DNA of 64,000 nucleotides from UBA826 sp045564655 (GTDB lineage: Bacteria; Chloroflexota; Dehalococcoidia; Lucifugimonadales; UBA826), in assembly GCA_045564655.1 (NCBI GenBank), contig JBJLGX010000022.1, forward strand, positions 26,081 through 90,080. Reading direction: 5' to 3'. A program made the position numbers and the translations under genes. Positions 53,573 to 62,123 of this stretch are shown here, piece by piece (within the stretch, counting starts at the first letter, position 1; each line of letters opens with the position of its first letter). Under the pieces are notes generated by a model. The model searched no databases. It was not told the DNA's origin and saw nothing but the letters and a program-made list of their open reading frames with translations.

Positions 53573-53980
53573 ATGTTACAGCCTAAAAGAGTTAAATATA
53601 GAAACCATCATCGAGGTCGAAGAAAAGGTTTAGCCAATTCTGGAAGCACCTTGAATTTTGGTGAATTTGGTCTTAAAGCAACTGAAAATGCTTGGTTAAC
53701 ATCTAGGCAGATAGAAGCTGCTAGAAGGGCTATGACTAGATATGCTAGAAGGGGTGGGAGAATGTGGATCAGGGTTTTTCCTGATAAAAGCGTTACTGCC
53801 CGAGCAGCGGAAACACGAATGGGTAAAGGTAAAGGGGCTCCAGATCATTGGGTTGCTGTTGTTAAACCTGGCAGAGTCCTATTTGAAATGGCAGGAATAC
53901 CTGAAGAAACAGCAAAGCATGCTTTAACGCTGGCTGCATCTAAAATGCCCATGGCGACAAGAGTTGTTAAAAAGAAGTAA
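53573..53980 (+). CDS. rplP: 50S ribosomal protein L16
   Basis: A 135-residue protein at the tRNA A-site side of the 50S subunit. It has 'MLQPKRVKYRNHHRGRRKGLA', 'TSRQIEAARRAMTRYARRGGRMWIRVFPDK' in parts and 'GKGKGAPDHWVAVVKPGR'. Normal length and position. Confidence 0.98.
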   Translation: MLQPKRVKYRNHHRGRRKGLANSGSTLNFGEFGLKATENAWLTSRQIEAARRAMTRYARRGGRMWIRVFPDKSVTARAAETRMGKGKGAPDHWVAVVKPGRVLFEMAGIPEETAKHALTLAASKMPMATRVVKKK

Positions 53981-54007
53981 ATATTTTTTATTAAGGAATT
54001 ATTAGTT

Positions 54008-54211
54008 ATGGCTAAAATAGATGATATTAGATCTTTAAATGATGAAGATTTGTCTGATGAGCTCAATTCGACACAGAAAGAATTGATGAATCTTAGGTTT
54101 AAAGTATCAACTATGCAGTTGACTAATGTGAGAGAAATTAATGGTGCTAAAAAGAAAATTGCGCGAATTATGACAGTAATTCGTGAAAGAGAAATTGTAG
54201 AGAATTCATAA
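54008..54211 (+). CDS. rpmC: 50S ribosomal protein L29
   Basis: A 67-residue two-helix protein near the tunnel exit, with 'IDDIRSLNDEDLSDELNSTQKELMNLRFK' in sections and 'REINGAKKKIARIMTVIRERE'. Its TAA overlaps the rpsQ ATG (ATAATG junction), suggesting coupling. Confidence 0.96.
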   Translation: MAKIDDIRSLNDEDLSDELNSTQKELMNLRFKVSTMQLTNVREINGAKKKIARIMTVIREREIVENS

Positions 54212-54771
54212 TGAGTCACGAAAGAAGAAAAATAAAAATCGGTAAAGTTGTTAGCGATAAAATGGATAAAACACTTGTTGTATCTGTTGAATGGCGTGCT
54301 CCTCACAGGATATATAAAAAGAATGTTAGAAAATGGAGCCGATTTAAGGTACACGACGAAGAGAATATAGGTAATTTAGGAGATACTGTGCTTATAACAG
54401 AGTCTAAACCTTATTCTAAAACAAAGAAATGGAAATTATCTGAAATATTACAAAAAGGTGATGTCGCGGATTTACAGCCTAGTGATATAGCTGTTGAAGG
54501 CCTTGATGATTCGGGTAAAGAGGCTACGGTTGCTGAAGAAGTGGTTGCTGAAGAAGTGGTTGCTGAAGAAGTGGTTACTGAAGAAGTGGTTGCTGAAGAA
54601 GTGGTTGCTGAAGAAGTGGTTACTGAAGAAGTGGTTGCTGAAGAAGTGGTTACTGAAGAAGTGGTTGCTGAAGAAGTGGTTGCTGAAGAAGTGGTTGCTG
54701 AAGAAGTGGTTACTGAAGAAGTGGTTACTGAAGAAGTGGTTGCTGAAGAAGAAACACCGGATGCTAAATAA
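54211..54771 (+). CDS. rpsQ: 30S ribosomal protein S17 with acidic pentapeptide-repeat tail
   Basis: Residues 1-85 are a normal S17 ('RKIKIGKVVSDKMDKTLVVSVEWR', 'NIGNLGDTVLITESKPYSKTKKW'). Typical S17 stops near 85 residues, but this one continues to 186. After a short spacer come fifteen pentads of V-V-A/T-E-E, ending 'ETPDAK'. The tail carries about 30 glutamates and would be strongly acidic, unusual on an RNA-binding ribosomal protein. The frame is uninterrupted and rplN follows 40 bases later. Its role is unknown. Confidence 0.95.
   Translation: MSHERRKIKIGKVVSDKMDKTLVVSVEWRAPHRIYKKNVRKWSRFKVHDEENIGNLGDTVLITESKPYSKTKKWKLSEILQKGDVADLQPSDIAVEGLDDSGKEATVAEEVVAEEVVAEEVVTEEVVAEEVVAEEVVTEEVVAEEVVTEEVVAEEVVAEEVVAEEVVTEEVVTEEVVAEEETPDAK
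54526..54750 (+). repeat. 15-bp tandem repeats inside rpsQ
   Basis: Fourteen near-perfect GTGGTTRCTGAAGAA units (54541-54750) follow one degenerate unit (54526-54540). Only one base varies, G or A, giving Ala or Thr. The unit order from 54541 is A-A-T-A-A-T-A-T-A-A-A-T-T-A. Since the unit is five codons, copy-number change would lengthen or shorten the tail without a frameshift. Confidence 0.97.
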
Positions 54772-54811
54772 TTTTTTATAGATTGAGATATATAGTTGGG
54801 AAATAAATAAA

Positions 54812-55180
54812 ATGATTCAGATATATACAAAACTTAAAATTGCCGACAACTCTGGTGCGAGAGAAATCAGTTGTATTGGAATACCTGGTGGATCAGGAAA
54901 AAAATATGCTTGGTTAGGAGAAGTCATTGTTGCCTCTGTTAAAGACGCGGCTCCCAATGCTGCTGTCAAAAAAGGGGATATAGTAAAAGCAGTTATTGTA
55001 AGAACAGCTAAATCTCATAGGCGTCAAGATGGATCTCATATAAAATTTGATGAGAACGCAGCAGTTATTGTTAATGACGATAAGATGCCTCGAGGCACTA
55101 GGGTCTTTGGGCCTGTTGCTAGAGAACTTAGAGATAATGATTTTATGAGAATAGTATCTTTAGCTCCGGAGGTGCTCTAA
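54812..55180 (+). CDS. rplN: 50S ribosomal protein L14
   Basis: A 122-residue beta-barrel protein with 'MIQIYTKLKIADNSGAREISCIGIPGGS' and 'GDIVKAVIVRTAKSHRRQDGSHIKFDENAAVIVND' in sections. Normal length. The rplX start overlaps the last base of its stop. Confidence 0.98.
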   Translation: MIQIYTKLKIADNSGAREISCIGIPGGSGKKYAWLGEVIVASVKDAAPNAAVKKGDIVKAVIVRTAKSHRRQDGSHIKFDENAAVIVNDDKMPRGTRVFGPVARELRDNDFMRIVSLAPEVL

Positions 55181-55488
55181 TGAGAATACGTAAGAATGAT
55201 ACAGTCTTGGTTACTAAGGGAAAAGACCGCGGCAAACAAGGTGTTGTTCAAAGGACTTTTAAAGATCAGGACAAAGTTGTTGTTGAAGGAATTAATATTG
55301 TTAAAAGGCATACTAAAGCCCAAGGCATGAGCGGGGCGGATATTATTGAAAAAGAAATGCCTTTATCAGTATCAAATGTTATGTTGATATGCCCTCATTG
55401 CTTAGCTCCAACGAAGATTGCTTTTAAAGAGCTTGGGGATGGGTCTAAAGGTAGAGTGTGTAAAAAATGTCCGGAAGTGATTGAATGA
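55180..55488 (+). CDS. rplX: 50S ribosomal protein L24
   Basis: A 102-residue KOW-domain protein that initiates 50S assembly ('IRKNDTVLVTKGKDRGKQGVVQ', 'VVVEGINIVKRHTK'). The C-terminus has a small CxxC...CxxC set ('LICPHCLAP', 'GRVCKKCPE'), a possible zinc site seen in some bacterial L24 proteins. Confidence 0.97.
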   Translation: MRIRKNDTVLVTKGKDRGKQGVVQRTFKDQDKVVVEGINIVKRHTKAQGMSGADIIEKEMPLSVSNVMLICPHCLAPTKIAFKELGDGSKGRVCKKCPEVIE

Positions 55489-56060
55489 CAATGAAAGAAA
55501 AAACAAATATGGATGAAATGCCAAGATTATTAACAATGATGCGTGATGAAATAAGCCCGCAATTGCAAAGTGAATTTGGTTATTCTAGCGTTATGGAAAT
55601 ACCTACTTTAGATAAAGTTATTATAAATATGGGATTAGGAGAAGCTCTTCAAAATAATCGTGCTATTGAGAGTGCTACTAATGATCTTATGGCTATAACA
55701 GGCCAAAAACCAGTTACAACTAAAGCTAAAAAATCTATTGCAGGATTTAAGATACGTGAAGGTATGCCTATAGGTGTCAAAGTCACTTTGAGGGGCAAAA
55801 GAATGTATGAATTTGTTGATAGATTGCTTAATGCAGCATTACCAAGAATACGAGATTTCCAAGGTATTTCAAGGAAATGTTTTGATGGTAGGGGTAATTG
55901 TTCAATAGGAATAAAAGAGCATGCTATTTTCCCTGAGATTGATTACAACAGTATAGATAAGATAAGAGGTATGCAAGTTGTCTTAGTTACAACTGCAAAA
56001 AATGATCAAGAAGGTATGCGCTTTTTAGAATTAGCAGGCATGCCCTTTGTTAAAAATTAA
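55485..56060 (+). CDS. rplE: 50S ribosomal protein L5
   Basis: A 191-residue protein that binds 5S rRNA, with 'KVIINMGLGEALQNNRAIESA', 'KKSIAGFKIREGMPIGVKVTLRG' and 'GISRKCFDGRGNCSIGIKEHAIFPEIDYN' in pieces. The ATG overlaps the rplX stop by four bases (ATGA), implying coupling. Confidence 0.97.
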   Translation: MTMKEKTNMDEMPRLLTMMRDEISPQLQSEFGYSSVMEIPTLDKVIINMGLGEALQNNRAIESATNDLMAITGQKPVTTKAKKSIAGFKIREGMPIGVKVTLRGKRMYEFVDRLLNAALPRIRDFQGISRKCFDGRGNCSIGIKEHAIFPEIDYNSIDKIRGMQVVLVTTAKNDQEGMRFLELAGMPFVKN

Positions 56061-56081
56061 TAACATTTAAGAGGATAACCA

Positions 56082-56387
56082 GTGGCAAAAAAATCATCTG
56101 TTGAAAAAAACGAAAGACGTAGAAGGCTTGTTGAAAAGTATTCTGAAAAAAGGCAAGAGTTACAGGCAATTATTAAGTCTCCTAATTCTTCTTTAGAAGC
56201 TAAATCAGAAGCTAGAAATGAAATGACAAAATTGCCCAGAAATTCAAATCCTGTTCGTATTAGGAATAGGTGTCAAATGACAGGTAGGCCACACGGTTAT
56301 ATTAGATATTTCGGATTGTCGAGAATCGCTTTTCGGGAAATGGCGCATGCAGGACAATTGCCCGGTGTTAAAAAGGCCAGTTGGTAG
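56082..56387 (+). CDS. rpsN: 30S ribosomal protein S14 (zinc-free long form)
   Basis: A 101-residue S14 of the long type that lacks the CxxC zinc knuckles; only one cysteine is present ('NRCQMTGRPHGY'). The start 'AKKSSVEKNERRRRLVEKY' and the end 'LSRIAFREMAHAGQLPGVKKASW' are typical. It uses a GTG start. Its position between rplE and rpsH is standard. Confidence 0.97.
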   Translation: MAKKSSVEKNERRRRLVEKYSEKRQELQAIIKSPNSSLEAKSEARNEMTKLPRNSNPVRIRNRCQMTGRPHGYIRYFGLSRIAFREMAHAGQLPGVKKASW

Positions 56388-56416
56388 AATTATGAATAAT
56401 GTAAGGAATATTAAAA

Positions 56417-56818
56417 ATGTCAGTATCTGATCCAATAGCAGACATGCTTACGAGAATTCGTAATGCTGTAAAAGTCGGTCATAAATCTGTTTCTTTTCCA
56501 TCTTCAAAGATCAAGTTGGAAATTGCAAACATATTGAAATCTGAAGGTTTTGTCTCAGGATTTAAACTTGAAGAAGAAGATTCCACTAAACCAAATGTTA
56601 GCGTCTCTTTGCATTATTGGAATAAAGATGAACCAGCTATCAATGGTTTAAAACGTGTTAGTAAACCGGGTCTTAGAATTTATGTTAATAAAAATGAAAT
56701 TCCACATGTTTATGGCGACCGAGGAGTTGCCGTAATCTCAACTAACCAAGGTGTTATGTCCGGAGGAGATGCGCGTCAAAAGGGGTTAGGTGGAGAAGTT
56801 CTTTTTTACGTTTGGTAA
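56417..56818 (+). CDS. rpsH: 30S ribosomal protein S8
   Basis: A 133-residue central-domain 16S binder with 'SDPIADMLTRIRNAVKVGHKSVSFPSSKIK' in pieces, 'LKRVSKPGLRIYVNKNEIPHV' and the terminal 'GGDARQKGLGGEVLFYVW'. In other bacteria S8 represses the spc operon; no such site was identified here. Confidence 0.98.
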   Translation: MSVSDPIADMLTRIRNAVKVGHKSVSFPSSKIKLEIANILKSEGFVSGFKLEEEDSTKPNVSVSLHYWNKDEPAINGLKRVSKPGLRIYVNKNEIPHVYGDRGVAVISTNQGVMSGGDARQKGLGGEVLFYVW

Positions 56819-56838
56819 ATATAAAGAGAGAGTTATAA

Positions 56839-57381
56839 ATGTCTAGAATAGGTAATCAACCAATCACAATTCCTTCAGGAGTCAGTATTAGTATTGATCA
56901 TCCAAAAATAACTGTAAAAGGCCCTAAAGGAGAACTTTCCAATTCTTTTCATCACGAAATGTCAATTGTTGAGTCAGAAGGGACTATTTTGGTTTCTAGG
57001 CCTTCTGATGAATCAGAACACAAAGCCTTTCATGGTTTAACGAGAAGCCTCCTAAATAATATGGTGATTGGAGTTAGTGAAGGATTTCAAAGAGATTTGG
57101 AACTTGTTGGAATTGGTTATAGGGTACAACAGAAAGGAGAAGGAGTTACTTTAAACGTTATGCTTAGCCATTCTGTAACTATTAATCCTCCTGCAGGGGT
57201 ATCTTTAGAAGTATCTGATGATAATAAAATAAAAGTTTCTGGTATTGATAAACAATCAGTTGGACAAATAGCCGCTGAAATAAGAAGAGTAAGACCTCCT
57301 AACGTTTATACAGGTAAAGGAATCAGGTATGCCGGTGAGCAAGTTCGTATTAAACCAGGTAAGAGTGCCAGTAGTGCTTAG
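56839..57381 (+). CDS. rplF: 50S ribosomal protein L6
   Basis: A 180-residue two-domain protein near the GTPase centre, with 'MSRIGNQPITIPSGVSISI', 'TVKGPKGEL', 'LELVGIGYRVQQKG' and the C-terminal 'RRVRPPNVYTGKGIRYAGEQVRIKPGKS' in pieces. Normal length. Confidence 0.98.
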   Translation: MSRIGNQPITIPSGVSISIDHPKITVKGPKGELSNSFHHEMSIVESEGTILVSRPSDESEHKAFHGLTRSLLNNMVIGVSEGFQRDLELVGIGYRVQQKGEGVTLNVMLSHSVTINPPAGVSLEVSDDNKIKVSGIDKQSVGQIAAEIRRVRPPNVYTGKGIRYAGEQVRIKPGKSASSA

Positions 57382-57392
57382 GAGTATTTAGT

Positions 57393-57758
57393 ATGACTGT
57401 TAAAAATAGAAGATCGCAACGTATTGCAAGACATTCTAGAGTTAGGAATAAAGTTAACGGGACATCCGGAAAACCACGATTGTCTGTTTATAGAAGCCTT
57501 AACAATATATATGCTCAGATTATTGATGATGATAATGGTGTAACAATGACTGCTGCCTCTAGTCTTGAAGGTCAAATTAAATCAAAGGCAATTGACTTAA
57601 ATAAAATTGATTCCTCTAAGCTTGTAGGTCATTTAATAGCGCAAAGGGCCAAGGAACAAGGGATAGAGACTGTTATTTTTGATAGAGGTGGATACAAATA
57701 TCATGGTAGGGTTAAAGCTGTCGCTGATGCTGCTAGAGAAGAAGGATTGAAATTTTAA
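57393..57758 (+). CDS. rplR: 50S ribosomal protein L18
   Basis: A 121-residue 5S rRNA-binding protein with 'RSQRIARHSRVRNKVNGTSGKPRLSVYRSLNNIYAQIIDD' in pieces and the terminal 'FDRGGYKYHGRVKAVADAAREEGLKF'. The rpsE start follows after one base. Confidence 0.97.
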   Translation: MTVKNRRSQRIARHSRVRNKVNGTSGKPRLSVYRSLNNIYAQIIDDDNGVTMTAASSLEGQIKSKAIDLNKIDSSKLVGHLIAQRAKEQGIETVIFDRGGYKYHGRVKAVADAAREEGLKF

Positions 57759-57759
57759 A

Positions 57760-58290
57760 ATGACAAATCAATATAATATGAGAAATAAAGAAGATGATGA
57801 GAGTTCTGCTATTACAGAAAGAACTGTTAGGATAAATAGAGTTTCTAAGGTTATAAAAGGCGGAAGGCACCTTAGTTTTAGTGCTATGGTAGTGGTTGGT
57901 GATGGAGAGGGTAAGGTTGGTATAGGAATGGGAAAAGCGGATGCTGTTCCAGATGCTATACGTAAAGGTTCTGTTTATGCACAAAAAAACATGGTAGAAG
58001 TACCTATTAAAAATGACACTATACCTCATGAAGTTTTGGCTAAATTTGGTGGGTCTGTTGTTATGTTGAAACCTGCTCCTCAAGGAACAGGTGTTATAGC
58101 AGGAGATTCTGTTAGAGCTGTAGTTGAGTTAGCGGGAATAAAGAATATAGTCACTAAAGTCAGAAGAAGCTCAAATCCTACTAATGTGGTTAAAGCAACT
58201 CTTAAAGGTTTAGAAGCTATGAAAGATCCTGATATTGAGATTGCCAAGAGGCGTGAGTTCGCTCAAAGAATGTCTCTTGAAGATAAATAG
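57760..58290 (+). CDS. rpsE: 30S ribosomal protein S5
   Basis: A 176-residue fidelity protein with the dsRBD-like 'RVSKVIKGGRHLSFSAMVVVGDGEGKVG' and 'GVIAGDSVRAVVELAGIKNIVTK' regions. The N-terminal 20 residues are acidic and variable. Normal length. Confidence 0.97.
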   Translation: MTNQYNMRNKEDDESSAITERTVRINRVSKVIKGGRHLSFSAMVVVGDGEGKVGIGMGKADAVPDAIRKGSVYAQKNMVEVPIKNDTIPHEVLAKFGGSVVMLKPAPQGTGVIAGDSVRAVVELAGIKNIVTKVRRSSNPTNVVKATLKGLEAMKDPDIEIAKRREFAQRMSLEDK

Positions 58291-58310
58291 ATTTAAGCTT
58301 GGAGGAACGA

Positions 58311-58493
58311 ATGGGTAAAATATCTGTCACATGGAAAAAAAGTACGATAGGGTATTCGCATCGTCAAAGAAAAGTTATTGAAAGTTTAGGGTTAAGAAAA
58401 TTAAACCATACTGTAGAACATGAGGATACGCCTTCTATTATGGGCATGATAAATAAGGTTAATCATTTAATTGAAGTTAAGGAGTTAAGTTAA
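58311..58493 (+). CDS. rpmD: 50S ribosomal protein L30
   Basis: A 60-residue protein with 'ISVTWKKSTIGYSHRQRKVIESLGLRKLNHTVEHED' in pieces and 'GMINKVNHLIEVKE'. The ATG at 58311 is chosen because GGAGG (58301-58305) is correctly spaced for it; the TTG at 58299 would include the ribosome site itself. Confidence 0.95.
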   Translation: MGKISVTWKKSTIGYSHRQRKVIESLGLRKLNHTVEHEDTPSIMGMINKVNHLIEVKELS

Positions 58494-58521
58494 GGATTTA
58501 ACTTAGATGTAGGAATTAAAT

Positions 58522-58974
58522 ATGTCATTAAATCAACATACATTAAAACCAAATGAACCTAAGAAAAATAGGAAGCGACGAGGTCGTGGAGATTCTAGCG
58601 GAAATGGTAGTTATTCTGGTAAGGGAATGAAAGGACAGAATTCTCGTTCCGGCGGTGGTGTTAGGCCAGGATTTGAAGGTGGTCAGCTTCCATTGATAAA
58701 AAGATTACCTTCTTTAAGAGGGTTCAATAATATTTTTAAAGTAAACTATAACGTTGTAAATATGGATACCTTATCTAGAGTTTATCCAGATGGAGGAGAT
58801 GTGTCTCCCGAAGATTTAGTTACTTTGCGAGTATTGAAAAATACAAAATCCCCGTTAAAAATTCTAGGTAGAGGAGAATTAACTGTTCCAGTTAATGTTA
58901 AGGCGCATAAATTTTCAGAAGTTGCTGTTAAAAAAATTGAGGCAGCTGGCGGTTCTACTCAGGTAATAGAATAA
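58522..58974 (+). CDS. rplO: 50S ribosomal protein L15
   Basis: A 150-residue late-assembly protein. The glycine-rich N-terminal region is typical ('KKNRKRRGRGDSSGNGSYSGKGMKGQNSR', 'RPGFEGGQLPLIKRLP'), as is 'VKAHKFSEVAVKKIEAAGG'. The secY start follows after one base. Confidence 0.97.
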   Translation: MSLNQHTLKPNEPKKNRKRRGRGDSSGNGSYSGKGMKGQNSRSGGGVRPGFEGGQLPLIKRLPSLRGFNNIFKVNYNVVNMDTLSRVYPDGGDVSPEDLVTLRVLKNTKSPLKILGRGELTVPVNVKAHKFSEVAVKKIEAAGGSTQVIE

Positions 58975-58975
58975 A

Positions 58976-60316
58976 ATGGTTCGCCAATCATCTGCTACAA
59001 AGTCTGATCAGAATTCGAGACCACAACTAATTCAATCTATGATAGATGCAATGAAGGTTCCTGATTTGCGTTATAGAATTCTATTTACAATAGCAATGTT
59101 GTTTATCTTTAGATTTGTGGCCCATGTGCCTGTTCCAGGTGTTGATACTCAAGCGTTAGCTCAAGCATTTAGGCAGCAAGCTTTATTGGGTTTTTTGGAT
59201 CTATTTAGTGGAGGTGCACTATCTAACCTTAGTGTGGCTGCATTAGGAGTTTACCCTTATATTACATCCTCAATTGTTATGCAAATTCTTACACCTGTTG
59301 TACCTACCTTGAAGGAATATTCTCAAGAAGGAGAATTTGGTAGGCAGAAAATTAATCAATTTACTCATTACTTAACTGTTCCAGTTGCATTTTTACAAGG
59401 TTGGGGACAATTGACTTTATTAAGATCTTCAGGCGTTTTGCCTGGAGTAGATTTTGGTTTAAATTTGCATACATTTGCTATGATGGCTTCATTGGTAGCA
59501 GGAACTATGTTCCTTGTTTGGTTAGGTGAATTAATCACTGAAAGAGGTTTAGGGAATGGGATTTCTTTAATTATATTTGGTGGAATCGTTGCTAGTCTTC
59601 CTCAAATAATTGGAACAGGATTCCTAGAAAGTGATTATGTATCTGGGTTAATGATGCTTTCTGTTATAGGTTTTGCAATTATATTTGTTATTGTATTTTT
59701 CAATGAAGCTCAAAGACGTATTCCGGTTCAATACGGAAGAAGTGTATTTCGTGGTGGTCGAATGCAACGGCAAACAGGGGCTTCTTTTATTCCTATTAGA
59801 GTCAATACGGCAGGAATGATCCCATTGATTTTTGCATTTTCAATCATTATTTTACCTGGTACGATTGCCAGCTATTTTAGAGACCCGTTGGGTGATGGAT
59901 TTGGTAATTCAATTGCCACATTTTTTGCAAACACTTTGGATCCGTCTAATTTACCTTATTGGATAGCAGTCTTTTTCTTAGTTGTAATGTTTACTTTTTT
60001 CTATACTTTAGTTATGTTTCAGCAACAGAATCTAGCAGAAAATTTGCAAAAGAATGGGGGATTTATTCCAGGAATTAGACCAGGTCAACCTACTCAAGAA
60101 TATTTGAATAAGGTTATTGTTAGAGTAACTTGGGGAGGTGCAATATTTTTGGGAATTATCGCTATTATTCCATTCTTTGTGACAGAATTAACTGGTGTTC
60201 AGTCCCTTACACTCAGTAGCACTAGCTTACTTATTATGGTTGGGGTTGCATTGGATACTATGAGACAGTTAGAAGCCCAACTATTAATGCGTAATTACGA
60301 AGGCTTTATCAAATAG
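58976..60316 (+). CDS. secY: Preprotein translocase subunit SecY
   Basis: The 446-residue channel of the Sec translocon, with ten membrane segments. Signatures include 'FVAHVPVPGVD', 'LGVYPYITSSIVMQILTPVVPTL', 'NEAQRRIPVQYGR', 'IRVNTAGMIPLIFAFSI' and 'GGFIPGIRPGQPTQEYL'. It lies one base after rplO and ten before adk, as in many spc operons. Confidence 0.98.
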   Translation: MVRQSSATKSDQNSRPQLIQSMIDAMKVPDLRYRILFTIAMLFIFRFVAHVPVPGVDTQALAQAFRQQALLGFLDLFSGGALSNLSVAALGVYPYITSSIVMQILTPVVPTLKEYSQEGEFGRQKINQFTHYLTVPVAFLQGWGQLTLLRSSGVLPGVDFGLNLHTFAMMASLVAGTMFLVWLGELITERGLGNGISLIIFGGIVASLPQIIGTGFLESDYVSGLMMLSVIGFAIIFVIVFFNEAQRRIPVQYGRSVFRGGRMQRQTGASFIPIRVNTAGMIPLIFAFSIIILPGTIASYFRDPLGDGFGNSIATFFANTLDPSNLPYWIAVFFLVVMFTFFYTLVMFQQQNLAENLQKNGGFIPGIRPGQPTQEYLNKVIVRVTWGGAIFLGIIAIIPFFVTELTGVQSLTLSSTSLLIMVGVALDTMRQLEAQLLMRNYEGFIK

Positions 60317-60326
60317 GAGAAAATGA

Positions 60327-60965
60327 GTGAAAGTAATCCTCATGGGGCCTCCTGGTTCAGGTAAAGGTACCCAAGCTAGTAAATTAGCATCGGCTATTTC
60401 TGTAGATAGTATCTCTTCTGGAGATTTGTTTAGGTCAAATTTATCTAATAATACAGACCTGGGAATTCAAGCTAAAAAATTTATGGATAAAGGAGAATAT
60501 GTCCCTGATGATATAACTATTAATATGGTTATATCGTGGATAGAGGATCCTGCTCATGATAAAGGCTTTATCTTAGATGGTTTTCCCCGGACGTTAGCTC
60601 AAGCTGAAGCATTAGAAAATAAGATGATGCATAAAGGGGGTATCGACCGAGTAATCTTTTTCAATGTTGAAGAATCAATTTTGGTTGAAAGACTTTCTGG
60701 TAGATTAATTTGTACTGAGTGTCAGAAACCTTATCATAAATTATTTTTGCCTCCATTAATGCTTAAGTCATGTCCTGATTGTGAAGGTTCTTTATATCAA
60801 AGAGATGATGATAAAGAGGATGTTGTTGTTAACAGATTGAAAGTATATTTAAGTGAAACAGAGCCTGTGATTGAATATTATCGTAATCAAGGGATATTAC
60901 GTGAAATTGACGGTGCTCTTTCGATAGATGATGTTTCTAAATCAATGGAAAATGCAATTAGATGA
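60327..60965 (+). CDS. adk: Adenylate kinase
   Basis: Interconverts ATP, ADP and AMP. The 212-residue protein has the P-loop 'GPPGSGKGTQ' at residues 7-16, 'GFPRTLAQAEAL' and the long LID with a Cys4 zinc site ('CTECQKPYH', 'CPDCEG'). It uses a GTG start. A 60-base gap separates it from map. Confidence 0.98.
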   Translation: MKVILMGPPGSGKGTQASKLASAISVDSISSGDLFRSNLSNNTDLGIQAKKFMDKGEYVPDDITINMVISWIEDPAHDKGFILDGFPRTLAQAEALENKMMHKGGIDRVIFFNVEESILVERLSGRLICTECQKPYHKLFLPPLMLKSCPDCEGSLYQRDDDKEDVVVNRLKVYLSETEPVIEYYRNQGILREIDGALSIDDVSKSMENAIR

Positions 60966-61025
60966 TTAAGTATATTAGTTCATTGTATAATAGTTGTTCT
61001 GTATCTTATATATTGAAGGTGTAAT

Positions 61026-61844
61026 ATGAATTTAGGTCTCGGTAAACCCCGAGGTATAACTATAAAGTCTTCTAGAGAATTAGATCTTATGCGAGAAGCT
61101 GGCAAAATTATCGCAGAGGCTAAGGCTGCGGTTAAAGCCGCTATTGCTCCAGGTGTCACTAGTAAAGAAATGGATGATTTGGCTGAAGAGATTATTTTAA
61201 AAAGAGGCGCGATTCCTTCATTTAAAGGATATCAACCTGCGCCAACTATGCCTCCATTTCCTGCGACCATATGTTTTTCCTTTAACGAAGAAATTGTTCA
61301 CGGTATACCTGGAAATAGAAAGATGAAAGATGGAGATATTGTAAGTATAGATTTTGGTGCAATAGTTGAAGGCTTTCATGGGGATAGTGCATTTACTGCT
61401 GGAGTGGGTGATATATCCAACGAAGCTAACGATTTAATGGAAGCAACTGAAAAGTCTCTTATGAAAGGTATTGAGAAAGCTTTACCTGGAGGTCGGCTAA
61501 CAGATATTGGTCACGAAGTACAAAAATATTCAGAATCTAAAAGTTATTCTGTTGTTAGAGAGTATGTTGGTCATGGGATTGGCAGATCATTACATGAAGA
61601 ACCTCAGGTTCCTAATTATGGGGATCCAGGAAAAGGCCCTATGCTTAAAGCAGGAATGGTATTAGCAATAGAACCTATGTTAAATATTGGAACTTGGGAA
61701 ACAAAGATTTTGAAAGATGGTTGGACAGTTGTGACAGCTGACAGCAAATTGTCTGCTCATTTTGAGCATACAGTAGCTATTACTGAGAATGGTCCGGAAA
61801 TTTTAACGAGAATGGCTGCCTCAGATTCCGCATCATATTGGTAG
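61026..61844 (+). CDS. map: Methionine aminopeptidase, type I
   Basis: Removes the initiator methionine from new proteins. The 272-residue enzyme has 'MREAGKIIAEAKAAVKAAIAPGVTSKEMD', metal ligands in 'VSIDFGAIVEGFHGDSAFT', 'YVGHGIGRSLHEEPQVPNYG', 'AIEPML' and 'SAHFEHTVAI'. It is about 20 residues longer than usual, with additions at both ends. The first ATG has a GAAGGTG site. Confidence 0.97.
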   Translation: MNLGLGKPRGITIKSSRELDLMREAGKIIAEAKAAVKAAIAPGVTSKEMDDLAEEIILKRGAIPSFKGYQPAPTMPPFPATICFSFNEEIVHGIPGNRKMKDGDIVSIDFGAIVEGFHGDSAFTAGVGDISNEANDLMEATEKSLMKGIEKALPGGRLTDIGHEVQKYSESKSYSVVREYVGHGIGRSLHEEPQVPNYGDPGKGPMLKAGMVLAIEPMLNIGTWETKILKDGWTVVTADSKLSAHFEHTVAITENGPEILTRMAASDSASYW

Positions 61845-61870
61845 ATTGATTATTTAAATAGGAAAATTTT

Positions 61871-62092
61871 ATGCCAAAAGAAAATGAATCAATTGAAGTA
61901 GAAGGTACGGTCAAAGAAGCTTTGCCTAATGCCTCTTTTAAAGTTGAATTAGCTAATGGGCATGAAGTTCTCGCATATATTTCAGGGAAATTGAGAGTTA
62001 ATTATATTAGAGTGTTACCTGGTGATAGAGTTTTAGTAGATCTTTCTCCGTATGATTTGACTAGGGGCAGGATAACGTACAGGTTTCGTTAA
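61871..62092 (+). CDS. infA: Translation initiation factor IF-1
   Basis: A 73-residue OB-fold protein that binds the 30S A site during initiation. 'IEVEGTVKEALPNASFKVELANGHEVLAYISGKLR' and 'RVLPGDRVLVDLSPYDLTRGRITYRFR' are split but fully typical. It precedes rpmJ by 31 bases. Confidence 0.98.
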   Translation: MPKENESIEVEGTVKEALPNASFKVELANGHEVLAYISGKLRVNYIRVLPGDRVLVDLSPYDLTRGRITYRFR

Positions 62093-62123
62093 TTTTTAAA
62101 TCAGGTTTGTATAGGAATAAAAA

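Noticed and set aside
54541..54750. Possible CRISPR array
   Set aside because: The regular 15-base repeats have no spacers and are an in-frame coding repeat of S17.
54526..54750. Phase-variable switch
   Set aside because: The unit is a multiple of three, so changes in copy number alter the tail length but cannot switch the gene on or off.
54411..54830. Antisense and alternate-frame open frames rich in Thr/Ser or Leu-Leu-Lys-Lys-Trp
   Set aside because: They exist only because the 15-bp repeat has no stops in those frames; there is no ribosome site or recognisable domain.
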